Shown here one piece after another: positions 34,073 to 42,560 of a stretch of DNA of 64,000 nucleotides. The position numbers were made by a program, and so were the translations under genes. A model generated the notes under the pieces. That model was not told where the DNA came from. It did not search any database and saw only the letters and a program-made list of their open reading frames with translations. The stretch spans positions 13,876 through 77,875 of the forward strand of contig UQIG01000007.1 of NCBI GenBank assembly GCA_900541135.1, read 5' to 3'. This DNA is from an uncultured Collinsella sp. Lineage in GTDB: Bacteria > Actinomycetota > Coriobacteriia > Coriobacteriales > Coriobacteriaceae. Each line of letters begins with the position of its first letter. The stretch's first letter is position 1.

Positions 34073-34372
34073 ATGACCCAAAGAAGAAAGCGATACGACA
34101 GGCAGTTCAAGGTCTCGGCGGCAAAGGTGGTCCTGTCCGGGGAAATGACGGTCAAAGGCCTATCGGAGGAACTCGGCATAAAGGATTCGACGCTGAGAAG
34201 GTGGGCCCGCGAATACGAGGAGATGGGAGACGGCGCGTTCCCCGGAAACGGCTCCCCGAAGATCAACAAGGACTACGAGATCGTGAAGCTCAAGAAGAAG
34301 GTCGAGGAGCTCGAGCGCGAGAACGAGATACTAAAAAATTTCCGGGCCTTCTTGAGTCAAGACCATGCGTGA
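34073..34372 (+). CDS. IS3-family transposase OrfA
   Basis: 99 residues from ATG at 34073 (AAAGG 8 bases upstream; a GTG nine bases earlier is also possible). It is an HTH_Tnp_1 DNA-binding protein: YDRQFKVSAAKVVLSGEMTV and GIKDSTLRRWAREYEE, then a leucine-zipper-like KLKKKVEELERENEILKNF. Near the end the frame passes through CTAAAAAATTT (34331-34341), where a -1 slip at A-AAA-AAT leads into orfB. OrfA alone normally binds the inverted ends and limits transposition. Confidence 0.92.
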   Translation: MTQRRKRYDRQFKVSAAKVVLSGEMTVKGLSEELGIKDSTLRRWAREYEEMGDGAFPGNGSPKINKDYEIVKLKKKVEELERENEILKNFRAFLSQDHA

Positions 34373-35235
34373 GGTTCGAGTTCCTCAAAGAGCATAGGGG
34401 CGAGATCGGCCCCATCAAGAAGGCATGCGGGCTGATGAAAGTCTCGAAATCCGGTTTCTACGAGTATCTCGGCCGGAAGAAGTCCGACGCCCAGATAGAG
34501 CGGGAGGCGATCGAAGGTTTCGTCGTCGAGGCCTTCGAGCGGCACAAGGGCCGTTACGGCTACCGGCGCATCAACCGCGAACTGCGAAAAAGCGGCATCG
34601 TCGTGAGCGAGAAGCGCGTGCTCCGCATCATGCAGAAGCTCGGACTTGCCGGAAAGGGCGCGACCCGAAAACACCGCATCCAGAAGAAGGTCGAGCCGGG
34701 AGACCCTCGGTTGAACCTGGTAGAGCGCGCTTTCACCGTGGGCGAGCGCAACAGGCTTTGGGTGGGCGACATCACCTACATACCCACAAGAGAAGGGTGG
34801 CTCTATCTCGCAGCCGTGATAGACGCCTTCTCCCGCAAGGTCGTGGGCTGGTCAATGTCCGAGCGCATCACCGAGAAGGTCGCGATCGACGCGATGGAGC
34901 AGGCGGTCGGCAGGGAGGGTCCGCCAGATGACGGCAGCCTCGTCTTCCATGACGATCAGGGCGCGCAGCACACCTCCCGTTCATTCCAGCGGTGTCTGGA
35001 CTCGCATGGCATAGTCCAGTCGGTATCAAGGCCCGGCACGCCGCTGGACAACGCGGTGGCCGAGTCGTTCTTCAAGACGCTGAAAAGGGAATTGGTGAAA
35101 GAGAGGAGCTATGGGACGAGGGACGAGGCCAAGCAGGACATCTTCAAGTACATAGAGCTCTATTACAATAGGGTGCGCATGCATTCCACCCTGGGCTACA
35201 TGTCTCCAGTGGAATACGAGCGGCAATACGCTTGA
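34369..35235 (+). CDS. IS3-family transposase OrfB (DDE integrase)
   Basis: 288 residues if counted from GTG at 34369, which overlaps the orfA stop; the frame is open upstream to 34201 and is normally reached by -1 frameshift from orfA to make OrfAB. The N-terminal HTH_21 part has ACGLMKVSKSGFYEYL and GRYGYRRINREL; the rve catalytic core has Asp in WVGDITYIP, Asp in LVFHDDQGAQHTS and Glu in NAVAESFFKTLKREL. The three acidic residues are all present with the family spacing. Full length. Confidence 0.94.
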   Translation: MRFEFLKEHRGEIGPIKKACGLMKVSKSGFYEYLGRKKSDAQIEREAIEGFVVEAFERHKGRYGYRRINRELRKSGIVVSEKRVLRIMQKLGLAGKGATRKHRIQKKVEPGDPRLNLVERAFTVGERNRLWVGDITYIPTREGWLYLAAVIDAFSRKVVGWSMSERITEKVAIDAMEQAVGREGPPDDGSLVFHDDQGAQHTSRSFQRCLDSHGIVQSVSRPGTPLDNAVAESFFKTLKRELVKERSYGTRDEAKQDIFKYIELYYNRVRMHSTLGYMSPVEYERQYA

Positions 35236-35325
35236 GGATCCTTAAAAGAAAGTCCAGTTTATCCTTCCCACTCCAAGTCCGGACCGCCCCGCGGTCCAAC
35301 TTTCTGTCCGCACCCCCTTAAAGGC

Positions 35326-36057
35326 TCAATTAATCCGTATTTCACCGCAACTTTCGAAGGCGTTCCCGCTTGTGCTGGTGCCGTCACGTCGGTCGATTGC
35401 CGCTTGGCACAGTGCGGCAACATCGGGGGCGTCGGCGCCTTTATATGCCATGGCGAGTAGGGCGGCATCATAGATTTCGTCGTTGGTCATATCGCCGGCA
35501 TCGATGGGGCAGAAGGTGAGTATCGAATCCTGCTCAGCGAGCTCGGCGAGATTGATCGTTTCGCCTGCGGCAAAGACATCGTCGAGGACGAGCGTCGCGC
35601 TCGTACAGGGAATTTGATAAATCTTGCCATCGGTGGCAATGGGGGAACCTGCCGCCTCGAGCGTGTACACACCTTGAATGAGGCTGATACCGGAACCGTC
35701 GGAGGCGACGAACTCAACCTTGTCGACCGTTATCCCGTCGACAGTCTTGCCCGTAATGTGTATCGGGACACGTGAGGCCCCGCTATCGGTATCCCAACCT
35801 GCGGCAGAGATGTTGAGCACAATAGCACGCTCCGAATGAGCCGATATAAAGTGGGAAAAAATCTGCCGCAGATAAAGACCCAAACAACTGCCGCCGACAA
35901 TGGCAATTGCCAACATGCAGGTAAGAACAACTGCAATGTGATTCCGAGGCTTTACCCGAATTGCAGAATGAGTCGACATGCCATGGATGGTAACCCCACA
36001 TGTTGTGCAATACCTCACGCCATTGCGCAACTCAGTACCACAATAAGGACAATTCAT
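35326..36057 (-). CDS. Zinc-ribbon membrane protein
   Basis: 243 residues from ATG at 36057. The N-terminus is a zinc ribbon (MNCPYCGTELRNGVRYCTTC), then a membrane segment at about 43-66, then a roughly 170-residue extracytoplasmic domain without recognisable family. The C-terminal SCGEIRIN and stop codon (TGA) are encoded by the right half of the IS-interrupted 67-nt repeat, and the IS lies nine bases beyond the stop. A second 67-nt copy lies 90 bases upstream of the start, so the gene is bracketed by the repeat family. Function unknown. Confidence 0.7.
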   Translation of the reverse strand: MNCPYCGTELRNGVRYCTTCGVTIHGMSTHSAIRVKPRNHIAVVLTCMLAIAIVGGSCLGLYLRQIFSHFISAHSERAIVLNISAAGWDTDSGASRVPIHITGKTVDGITVDKVEFVASDGSGISLIQGVYTLEAAGSPIATDGKIYQIPCTSATLVLDDVFAAGETINLAELAEQDSILTFCPIDAGDMTNDEIYDAALLAMAYKGADAPDVAALCQAAIDRRDGTSTSGNAFESCGEIRIN

Positions 36058-36146
36058 ACCAGCCCCCACAACCATAGACGTTCCAATCGAGGCCAATGTA
36101 AAGCGATTATTCAAATTCGAGTTGCGCAACAATTAGCCTTAATTGA

Positions 36147-36213
36147 AGTCGCGGTGAAATAGGGACTGATTAGACCTTTTAACTGGTAAAACAGTCCCTA
36201 TTTCACCGCAACT
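36147..36213. repeat. 67-nt palindromic repeat, copy b
   Basis: AGTCGCGGTGAAATA and TATTTCACCGCAACT arms; the inner GGGACTG pairs with CAGTCCC. Exactly 67 nt. Confidence 0.85.
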
Positions 36214-36342
36214 CATGAAGACGCCCCTCAAGCACGGTTCCATCAGGGAAAAGGGCACATATCGACAAAGTGCAATTCAGACCCTTCCAACTTTGTATAT
36301 GCAGCACTCCAAGATAAACGCGGCGACCCCTTAGTTACCGCA

Positions 36343-36465
36343 GGCCGGGCACAGGGCTACTCTCCAAATCTTTCCGCAGGACGGAGGAGCCCCCGCCGCG
36401 CGAAGCGCGCAGCGGGGGCTCCGACATGTCCGAGGACGATTTGGAGAGTAGCCCTGCGCCCGGCC
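36343..36465. other. Large nested hairpin upstream of ftsE
   Basis: Outer stem 36343-36370 with 36438-36465: GGCCGGGC and GCCCGGCC, one A-C mismatch, then 19 perfect pairs (CAGGGCTACTCTCCAAATC and its complement). Inside is a second stem, GGAGCCCCCGC (36386-36396) with GCGGGGGCTCC (36412-36422), capped by a GCGCG-rich loop. No open reading frame and no T-run. Possibly a structured RNA, a repeat element or a recombination site. The rest of the 36058-36569 gap holds the 67-nt repeat and no gene. Confidence 0.7.
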
Positions 36466-36569
36466 GACGGGATCCCTAAGCACGCCATGCTTCTTATGTG
36501 CAGTAAAGCTAATGCTGCTAAAATACAAAGCGCTCATGTAGTTTAAACGCACGACGATAAGGAGCACCA

Positions 36570-37790
36570 GTGGGTAACCACTTCCGTACCTCCGGTGCGG
36601 GCGATGATGCCCCCAAGACGCAGGCAGGCGTCCAGGGCAGTCGTTTCGCCACTCCGGATTCAGAGGGCCAGCCTGTTGCTCAGGCCCCCGCTCAGCCGGC
36701 AGATCAGGCACAGCCGGCATCCGATCCCTTTGCCTACAATCCCACCAGCGATGTTGCGCTTTCCGGCGCGGCGGGTTTTGAGTCCGTTCAGGCCGTGACC
36801 GCTCGCGTGGAGCAGCCTCAGACTGGTGCCGCCACGCCGCAGCCTACCATGGCCGGCATTCCCGACCCCTTGGCCCCTGCGACGCCGGCTCCTCAGCCTG
36901 CGCAGTCCGGTCTCTTTGCCGCTATTCCCGACCCCACGCAGCCTGCTGCCCCGGTGGTCGAGAGCGATCAGGCCGCCGAGGTCGCAAGCCTCGATAACGC
37001 GCTCAACAACCCCGATTTTACGTCGGTGTTTGCGCCCATCGATCCGCAGGCCAGCCGCAAGAAGATGGCCAAGCAGGCCGGTGTCGAGCCCGTCATCCTT
37101 ATGGAGCATGTCACCAAGATCTATCCGGCACAGCCCAACAAGCCCGCACTCGACGACATCAACATCGAGATCTATCCGGGCGAGTTCGTCTTCCTGGTCG
37201 GTCACTCCGGTTCGGGTAAGACCACGCTGCTGTCGACGCTCAACCGCGACGTCAAGCCGACGAGCGGCCGCATCCTGGTTGCCGGTCAGGACCTCATGAA
37301 GATCAAGAACCGCAAGGTTCCGTTCCTGCGCCGCCAGATTGGCGCCGTGTTCCAGGACTTTAAGCTTCTGCCGCAAAAGACCGCCTACGAAAACGTGGCG
37401 TTTGCCCTGCAGTGCATCGGCAAGCCCAAGGGCGTCATTCGCAGCCAGGTGCCCGAGGTGCTGCGTCTGGTTGGTCTGGCCGATCAGATGGACTCGCTGC
37501 CCGACCAGCTTTCCGGTGGCGAGCAGCAGCGCGTTGCCGTCGCCCGTGCTATGGTCAACCGTCCGCCGCTGCTGATCTGCGACGAGCCCACGGGCAACCT
37601 CGACCCGGCTATCTCGCTGGGCATCATGAAGCTGCTCGAGCGTATTAACCGCACCGGCACCACCGTGATCGTCGCCACGCACGACCGCGAGATGGTCGAT
37701 AGCATGCACCGTCGCGTGATCGCCCTCGAGGGCGGCCACGTTATTCGCGACCAGGAGAGGGGAGGTTACGGCAACTATGGCACCAACTAA
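36570..37790 (+). CDS. ftsE: Cell division ATP-binding protein FtsE with long N-terminal extension
   Basis: 406 residues from GTG at 36570 (AAGGAG 6 bases upstream). The C-terminal 230 residues are a complete FtsE: VILMEHVTKIYPAQPNKPAL, Walker A GHSGSGKTTLLSTL, GAVFQDFKLLPQKTAYENVA, signature LSGGEQQRVAVARAM and Walker B LLICDEPTGNLDP. The first 175 residues are Pro/Ala/Gln-rich and probably disordered. Usual FtsE is about 225 residues. It works with FtsX to activate peptidoglycan hydrolases at the septum. Overlaps ftsX by 14 bases. Confidence 0.93.
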   Translation: MGNHFRTSGAGDDAPKTQAGVQGSRFATPDSEGQPVAQAPAQPADQAQPASDPFAYNPTSDVALSGAAGFESVQAVTARVEQPQTGAATPQPTMAGIPDPLAPATPAPQPAQSGLFAAIPDPTQPAAPVVESDQAAEVASLDNALNNPDFTSVFAPIDPQASRKKMAKQAGVEPVILMEHVTKIYPAQPNKPALDDINIEIYPGEFVFLVGHSGSGKTTLLSTLNRDVKPTSGRILVAGQDLMKIKNRKVPFLRRQIGAVFQDFKLLPQKTAYENVAFALQCIGKPKGVIRSQVPEVLRLVGLADQMDSLPDQLSGGEQQRVAVARAMVNRPPLLICDEPTGNLDPAISLGIMKLLERINRTGTTVIVATHDREMVDSMHRRVIALEGGHVIRDQERGGYGNYGTN

Positions 37791-38697
37791 CGTGGGCTAC
37801 TCCTTCAAAGAGGCAATCAGCCACTTCTTCCGTAACTGGACTACCTCGCTCGGCGCCGTCATCACGATCTTCCTTTCGCTGTTTATCATCGGCCTGTTCA
37901 TCATGGGCTCTGCGATGCTGAACTCCGTGATCGGCACCGTCGAGGATCAGGTTGTCATCAACGCGTTCATTAGCGATGACGCCGATCAGGCTGATGTTCA
38001 GGCTTTTGAGGCCGAGCTTAAGACGTGGAATAACGTCAAGTCCGTGACCTATAAGGACAAGGACGACGCGCTGGCCGAGTATACGAGCAAGATGTCGGGC
38101 AACGCCGACGCCACCATGAGCGCGCTCGATGGCCAGAACCCGCTGCCGGCTTCCTTCGCTATTGAGATGGACGATCCGTCCAAGGTCGAGAGCACGGCAA
38201 AGAAGCTCAAGAAGGATGCCGATTTCCAGAAGATCGCGGATGACGGCGACGTCAACGCGAGCGTGCTGTACGGCCAGGAGGAAGTGAGCCGCCTGTTCCA
38301 GGTGACCAACTACATCCGCATCGCCGCCGTGGTGCTCGTTGGCCTGCTGACTTTTATCGCGTTCATCTTTATCAACAACACGATTCGCCTGTCCATTACG
38401 GCGCGTCGTCGTGAGATTGCGATTATGCGTCTGGTCGGCGCCAGCAACGGCTTCATTCGCGGCCCGTTTATCACCGAGGGCGTGCTGCAGGCCATTTTGG
38501 GCTCGCTGCTTTCCATCGGCGTTCTGGAGCTGCTGCGCAATCTGATGATTCCGCGTCTGCAGGAGAGCATCGGCTGGATGTCGTTTGCCCTGCCGATGCA
38601 GTACTACCTGGTGACCTATGCTGCGCTGATTCTGGTCGGCGTGATTATCGGTCTCTTTGGTTCTGCCATTGCCATGCGCCGCTACCTGCGCGTGTAG
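37777..38697 (+). CDS. ftsX: Cell division membrane protein FtsX
   Basis: 306 residues. Four membrane segments: about 25-48, then after an extracytoplasmic domain (about 50-170) at about 182-205, 230-250 and 273-297. The block RLSITARRREIAIMRLVGAS is the family cytoplasmic loop before segment three. The start lies within ftsE, so the two are translationally coupled. A terminator follows. Confidence 0.95.
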   Translation: MAPTNVGYSFKEAISHFFRNWTTSLGAVITIFLSLFIIGLFIMGSAMLNSVIGTVEDQVVINAFISDDADQADVQAFEAELKTWNNVKSVTYKDKDDALAEYTSKMSGNADATMSALDGQNPLPASFAIEMDDPSKVESTAKKLKKDADFQKIADDGDVNASVLYGQEEVSRLFQVTNYIRIAAVVLVGLLTFIAFIFINNTIRLSITARRREIAIMRLVGASNGFIRGPFITEGVLQAILGSLLSIGVLELLRNLMIPRLQESIGWMSFALPMQYYLVTYAALILVGVIIGLFGSAIAMRRYLRV

Positions 38698-38722
38698 GCA
38701 TGCCTGGAATTCATCCCTTCCA

Positions 38723-38756
38723 ACGGGTCGTCTCTTATGGGGCGGCCCGTTTTTTG
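38723..38756 (+). terminator. Intrinsic terminator after ftsX
   Basis: ACGGG-CG pairs with CG-CCCGT, followed by T6. Confidence 0.85.
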
Positions 38757-38832
38757 ATCCCTAGGGGACGGCAGGAAAGCGAATCATTTGGGTAGACTCT
38801 TTGGAGTTCGCAATCGATAGTTGGGAGGCGCC

Positions 38833-40968
38833 ATGGGGCGCAATAACAAGCATAAGCGTGGAGCTCGCAACAAGCGCGGGCCGGTGCGCAGCGAACGCCG
38901 TCCGAGCCTGACCGGGCGCGTGCAGCTCCATGAGCACAGTGCCTATGTCATAACCGAGAATGGCGACTACAAGGTCATGGGCCGTGGCAAGCGCGAGATT
39001 ATGGATGGCGATACCGTTGCCGTGAGCATTAAGAACAGCCCGCACGGTGAGCGGCGCGCCGTGATCGAAGGCGTGGTTGAGCGCGCAGCCATAAGCGTGG
39101 TGGGTACGTACCAGACCGCCGGTCCGCTCGGTGTGATCGAGCCGCTCGATTCGCGTCTGAAGGCTGACTTCTTCATTCTGCCTGAGGATACCTCGGCGGA
39201 TCGTCTGGGCGTTCACCCGGGTGATGCTGTTGTCGCGCGCATTTTGACCTACCCGACGCGCCTGGAATCGGGCGCTGTGACGATCGAACGCCGCATTGGC
39301 GGAGATGACGCGCCCGATTTGGGCGTTCAATATGTGATGGCGCGCTACGGCTATACCGATAGCTATCCCGAGGCCGCGCTGGACGAGGCCGAGGAGCTTT
39401 CGCTCGATGTGTCCGCGGCGCTTAAGGACCCGCTCCGCCGCGATCTGCGCGACCGCTTTGTCATCACGATCGACCCTGTCGACGCGCGCGACTTTGACGA
39501 TGCCATTTCGCTGGAGCGTACGCCCGAGGGTGGCTACAAGCTGGGTGTGCATATCGCCGACGTTTCACACTATGTGGCTTGGGACGGGCATATCGATCTT
39601 GAGGCTCGCCATCGCACGACATCGGTGTATCTGGCCGATCGCGTGCTTCCCATGCTGCCCGAACGCCTGTCCTGTGACCTGTGCTCGCTTCGCCCTGACG
39701 AGGACCGTCTTGCGTTTACCGTTGACATTGAGCTCGATGCGCAGGGTCGTGTGCGGCATTACGATCCGTACCCCAGCGTGATTCGCTCGCGTGTGCGTAT
39801 GGACTATGACGGCGCCGAGGCGCTGCTGGTGCGTGCCGGCGCGGTTGAGTATTCGGTGCTGGAGGGTGCGGCCGAGGATGTTGCGGCTGCCGAGATCTCG
39901 CGCGAGGAAGCGCTTGAGCGCGGTCTTGCGTGCGAGGAGACCGCCCGCGGCTACAACATCGACCTCGGCGATTTCCTTGTCTCCGCTAACGAACTCGCCG
40001 AACTTCGCCGTCGTATTCGTCGCGCCCGCGGCTCAGTCGATTTTGACACAGCCGAGATTCGCGCTCTATTGGATGAGGACGGAGTGCCCGTGCAGATTGT
40101 GGCGCGTGAGCGTTCGTGTGCCACGTCGCTTATCGAGGAAGCCATGCTGCTCGCCAACGAGTGCGTTGCAGAGTGGCTGGCAGACCGTGATATCGAGGCC
40201 TGCTATCGTGTGCATGAGGATCCGAGCCCCGATAGCCTGCACGGTGCTGCCGTTGCGCTGGCGCAGCTAGGCATCATCGACGATCGCCGTGCTGCCGGTA
40301 TTGCCCTGGGGAGCCCCGATGAGCTGCAGGCTGCAGTTGATGCTGCCGCCGGTACGGCCAACGCACCGCTCGTCAACACGCTGCTTCTGCGCAGCATGCA
40401 GCGCGCGCTGTACAAGCCGCGCAACGAGGGCCACTTTGCGCTCGCCGCGCCGTGCTACTGTCACTTTACGAGTCCCATCCGTCGCTACCCCGATCTGGTG
40501 GTGCACCGCGTACTCAAGCTGCAGTTGGCCTATGAGCAGCTGGGCGGCAAGGACGCCCTGGTCCGTACGCCGCGCCTGATCGGCAAGGGGCGCGAGTCAC
40601 TGCCGCGCATTCTGCCGCAGATCTGCCGCGCATGCAGCGATGCCGAGCGCGCGGCAGATGCCGCCAGCCATGCGACGCAAAAGATCAAGATTGCCCAGTA
40701 CTATGAGGACCGTCTGGGCGAGCGCTATGCCGGAACCGTCTCGTGGGTTAGCAGCATGGGCCTCTTTGTGCGCTTGGACCTAACGCAGGTCGAAGGCTTG
40801 GTTTCGATCAAGAGTCTGGGCAACGAGTGGTTCGAGTTCGACGAGGACGCGCTAACGCTCACGGGTGCCGACACGGGCACCCGTTACGAGCTGGGGCAGC
40901 GCGTGATCATCGAGGTCTCGCGCGTCAATACCACGCGTGGGCACTTGGACTTCAAGCTTATCCATTAG
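38833..40968 (+). CDS. rnr: Ribonuclease R
   Basis: 711 residues from ATG at 38833 (GGGAGG 6 bases before). A 3'-5' exoribonuclease of the RNB family that degrades structured RNA and, with tmRNA-SmpB, faulty mRNA; smpB lies 4 kb downstream. Cold-shock domains fill about 25-190; the RNB catalytic domain has ITIDPVDARDFDDAISL with the metal-binding aspartates and HYVAWDGHIDLEARHRTTSV; the C-terminal S1 domain starts about residue 635 (GTVSWVSSMGLFVRLD). The N-terminus is a basic tail. Confidence 0.95.
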   Translation: MGRNNKHKRGARNKRGPVRSERRPSLTGRVQLHEHSAYVITENGDYKVMGRGKREIMDGDTVAVSIKNSPHGERRAVIEGVVERAAISVVGTYQTAGPLGVIEPLDSRLKADFFILPEDTSADRLGVHPGDAVVARILTYPTRLESGAVTIERRIGGDDAPDLGVQYVMARYGYTDSYPEAALDEAEELSLDVSAALKDPLRRDLRDRFVITIDPVDARDFDDAISLERTPEGGYKLGVHIADVSHYVAWDGHIDLEARHRTTSVYLADRVLPMLPERLSCDLCSLRPDEDRLAFTVDIELDAQGRVRHYDPYPSVIRSRVRMDYDGAEALLVRAGAVEYSVLEGAAEDVAAAEISREEALERGLACEETARGYNIDLGDFLVSANELAELRRRIRRARGSVDFDTAEIRALLDEDGVPVQIVARERSCATSLIEEAMLLANECVAEWLADRDIEACYRVHEDPSPDSLHGAAVALAQLGIIDDRRAAGIALGSPDELQAAVDAAAGTANAPLVNTLLLRSMQRALYKPRNEGHFALAAPCYCHFTSPIRRYPDLVVHRVLKLQLAYEQLGGKDALVRTPRLIGKGRESLPRILPQICRACSDAERAADAASHATQKIKIAQYYEDRLGERYAGTVSWVSSMGLFVRLDLTQVEGLVSIKSLGNEWFEFDEDALTLTGADTGTRYELGQRVIIEVSRVNTTRGHLDFKLIH

Positions 40969-40994
40969 CCAAATCCCGACTGATGGTGGGGGAG

Positions 40995-41024
40995 CGGAGG
41001 GCGGCCTTTCGGGACCGCCCTCCG
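40995..41024. terminator. Hairpin after rnr
   Basis: CGGAGGGCGG (40995-41004) pairs perfectly with CCGCCCTCCG (41015-41024), but only CATTTG follows, so termination may be inefficient. Confidence 0.5.
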
Positions 41025-41089
41025 CATTTGAATCGTGGCTACCTTGCCGTCTGCTCGGCCGCCCGCTTACCTGCTATTTGAGAGGTAAA

Positions 41090-41124
41090 ACCTACCAAAA
41101 TAAACCTGTCCCTTTTTGGCAGGT
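41090..41124. repeat. 35-nt palindrome, copy 2
   Basis: ACCTACCAAAA and TTTTGGCAGGT with the same spacing as the copy at 26678-26712. It ends 21 bases before the recombinase start. Confidence 0.6.
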
Positions 41125-41145
41125 TTACAAGAAAGCGGGGATGAG

Positions 41146-41751
41146 ATGGCGACGGTGTACGGTTATGCGCGGGTGAGTTCGCGCGATCAGAACCTTAATC
41201 GGCAGCTGGATGCGCTGGGCGCCTATGGCGTGGGCTCGGCGAATATTTATGCCGACCATGCGAGCGGCAAGGACTTCGATCGACCGCGTTATCGCGAGCT
41301 GCTGCACGTCCTGGGAGACGGGGACGTACTGGTGGTGCTTTCTATCGACCGACTTGGTCGTAATTACTCCGAGATTCTTGAGGAATGGCGACGCATTACC
41401 AAGGAGCTCGGGGTTGCCATTGTGGTGTTGGACATGCCATTGCTTGACACGCGCGTCAGGGCCAGCGGCGCGCCGGATGTGACCAACACCCTGATTGCCG
41501 ATATTGTGCTGCAACTGCTGAGCTACGTGGCGCAGGTGGAGCGCGAGAATATCCATCGGCGCCAGGCGGAGGGAATTGCAGCGGCGCGGGCGCGAGGGGT
41601 CCGTTTCGGTCGACCTCGCAAGCCGTGCCCTCCTCAGTTTGAGCTGGTGCGCGATAGCTATGAGGCGGGCGATATTACCCGCAGCCAGGCAGCAAAGTGC
41701 CTGGGCGTGTGCGTGGGGACGTTCGATCGCTGGATGCGCGAGGCGGGGTAG
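41146..41751 (+). CDS. Serine recombinase (resolvase/invertase family)
   Basis: 201 residues from ATG at 41146. The N-terminal catalytic domain starts MATVYGYARVSSRDQNLNRQ with the nucleophilic serine; VLSIDRLGRNYSEILEEW carries the conserved Arg residues; the long helix follows, then a C-terminal HTH ITRSQAAKCLGVCVGTFDRW. Small serine recombinases of this size resolve transposon cointegrates or invert DNA; no transposase or invertible segment with obvious ends is next to it. A 35-nt palindrome lies just upstream, which could be its site or a bystander. Confidence 0.9.
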   Translation: MATVYGYARVSSRDQNLNRQLDALGAYGVGSANIYADHASGKDFDRPRYRELLHVLGDGDVLVVLSIDRLGRNYSEILEEWRRITKELGVAIVVLDMPLLDTRVRASGAPDVTNTLIADIVLQLLSYVAQVERENIHRRQAEGIAAARARGVRFGRPRKPCPPQFELVRDSYEAGDITRSQAAKCLGVCVGTFDRWMREAG

Positions 41752-41856
41752 GGGTTTGCGTCGCTTTGTCGCTTCCTGTTGCGATTCAACTTTTGATACG
41801 GTGACGATGTCATTTGGGGCTACACTCGCTGATATTCAAAAAAAGGAGGTTGGCCC

Positions 41857-42438
41857 TTGGCGCGCGTAAAACAAATAATCGGATGGACCGCGATCGTTCT
41901 GTTCGCTGCAACGCTGGTGGGCATCTGGGTGCTGACGGAGCAAAATGCGGTGGAGACGTCGTTGCTGAGCGAGTCCACCGCGCGTGTGGTGGAGGGTCAG
42001 GCTACGGGCGTTCAGGCTGCCGATGCCACGGGTGAAGCCCAGACGGAGAACGGAATGACCGGGGGCACCGATTCGGCTGCCTCGAATATCCGGTCTGGCC
42101 GACTTGCTTCCATTCGCATGTGGGTGGGCACGAACGTCCGTCGCGTTGCCCATACCGTAGAGTTTTTCTTCGTCGGATTGTTCGCCTCGGTGGTCGTGGT
42201 TTGCTTTTCCAGGCGTCCGTGGAGCGTATACTCCCGTTGCGTGCCCGTATTGCTCTTTTGCGCCGCCTGCTCCGTTGGCGATCAGGTACATAAGATCTTT
42301 GTTCCCGGCAGGCATTTCGACGTTATCGATTTAGGATTCGATGCTGCGGGCTATGTCACCGCCATGCTGTTGGTATTGCTGGCAGCGGCGTTGGTGCGCC
42401 ATGCGACTCGGCCGATCGGCGCCCATGCGAGGCGCTAG
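41857..42438 (+). CDS. VanZ-like membrane protein
   Basis: 193 residues from TTG at 41857 (AAGGAGG 7 bases before). A first membrane segment (about 8-26), a 60-residue soluble loop, and three more segments (about 102-120, 128-142 and 160-180). The VanZ pattern is visible: RRVAHTVEFFFVGL, then SVGDQVHKIFVPGRHFDVIDL and FDAAGYV. VanZ-type proteins are linked to glycopeptide (teicoplanin) tolerance but most have unknown roles; no van genes are nearby. Confidence 0.8.
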   Translation: MARVKQIIGWTAIVLFAATLVGIWVLTEQNAVETSLLSESTARVVEGQATGVQAADATGEAQTENGMTGGTDSAASNIRSGRLASIRMWVGTNVRRVAHTVEFFFVGLFASVVVVCFSRRPWSVYSRCVPVLLFCAACSVGDQVHKIFVPGRHFDVIDLGFDAAGYVTAMLLVLLAAALVRHATRPIGAHARR

Positions 42439-42560
42439 CCTTAAGACGAGACATCGCGACTGCCTATGCTTCGACATTGACTACAATAACGGCTGCAATC
42501 GCGAGTGGTCGTCGATGTGCAGTTTTCCAGACACCTGTTTTCTCTAAGAAAGGAAATCCC

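Larger units (their letters stand above)
33979..35317 (+). mobile_element. IS3-family insertion sequence, intact
   Basis: 1339 bp. Ends: GGGGGTGCGGAC at 33979-33990 and its inverse at 35306-35317, with TTGGACCGC conserved further in on both sides. A 3-base target duplication TTA flanks it (33976-33978 and 35318-35320). It carries orfA and orfB overlapping in the -1 frame with an A6 slippery run. The target is the loop of a 67-nt palindrome. No inactivating change is visible, so it may be active. Confidence 0.92.
33944..35352. repeat. 67-nt palindromic repeat split by the IS insertion
   Basis: The left half, AGTTGCGGTGAAATAA to TTA (33944-33978), and the right half (35321-35352, ending TTTCACCGCAACT) add up to exactly 67 nt once the element and one TTA copy are removed. 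This equals the length of the four intact copies (36147, 45470, 60756 and 61099). Confidence 0.85.

Noticed and set aside
41146..41751. Phase-variable invertible switch next to the serine recombinase
   Set aside because: No inverted repeat pair bounding an invertible promoter or gene was seen around it.
42441..42560. Extended N-terminus of the ArsC/Spx-like protein from 42477
   Set aside because: The upstream in-frame start adds residues not found in the family, while ATG at 42561 has a good ribosome site and begins with the CxxC domain.
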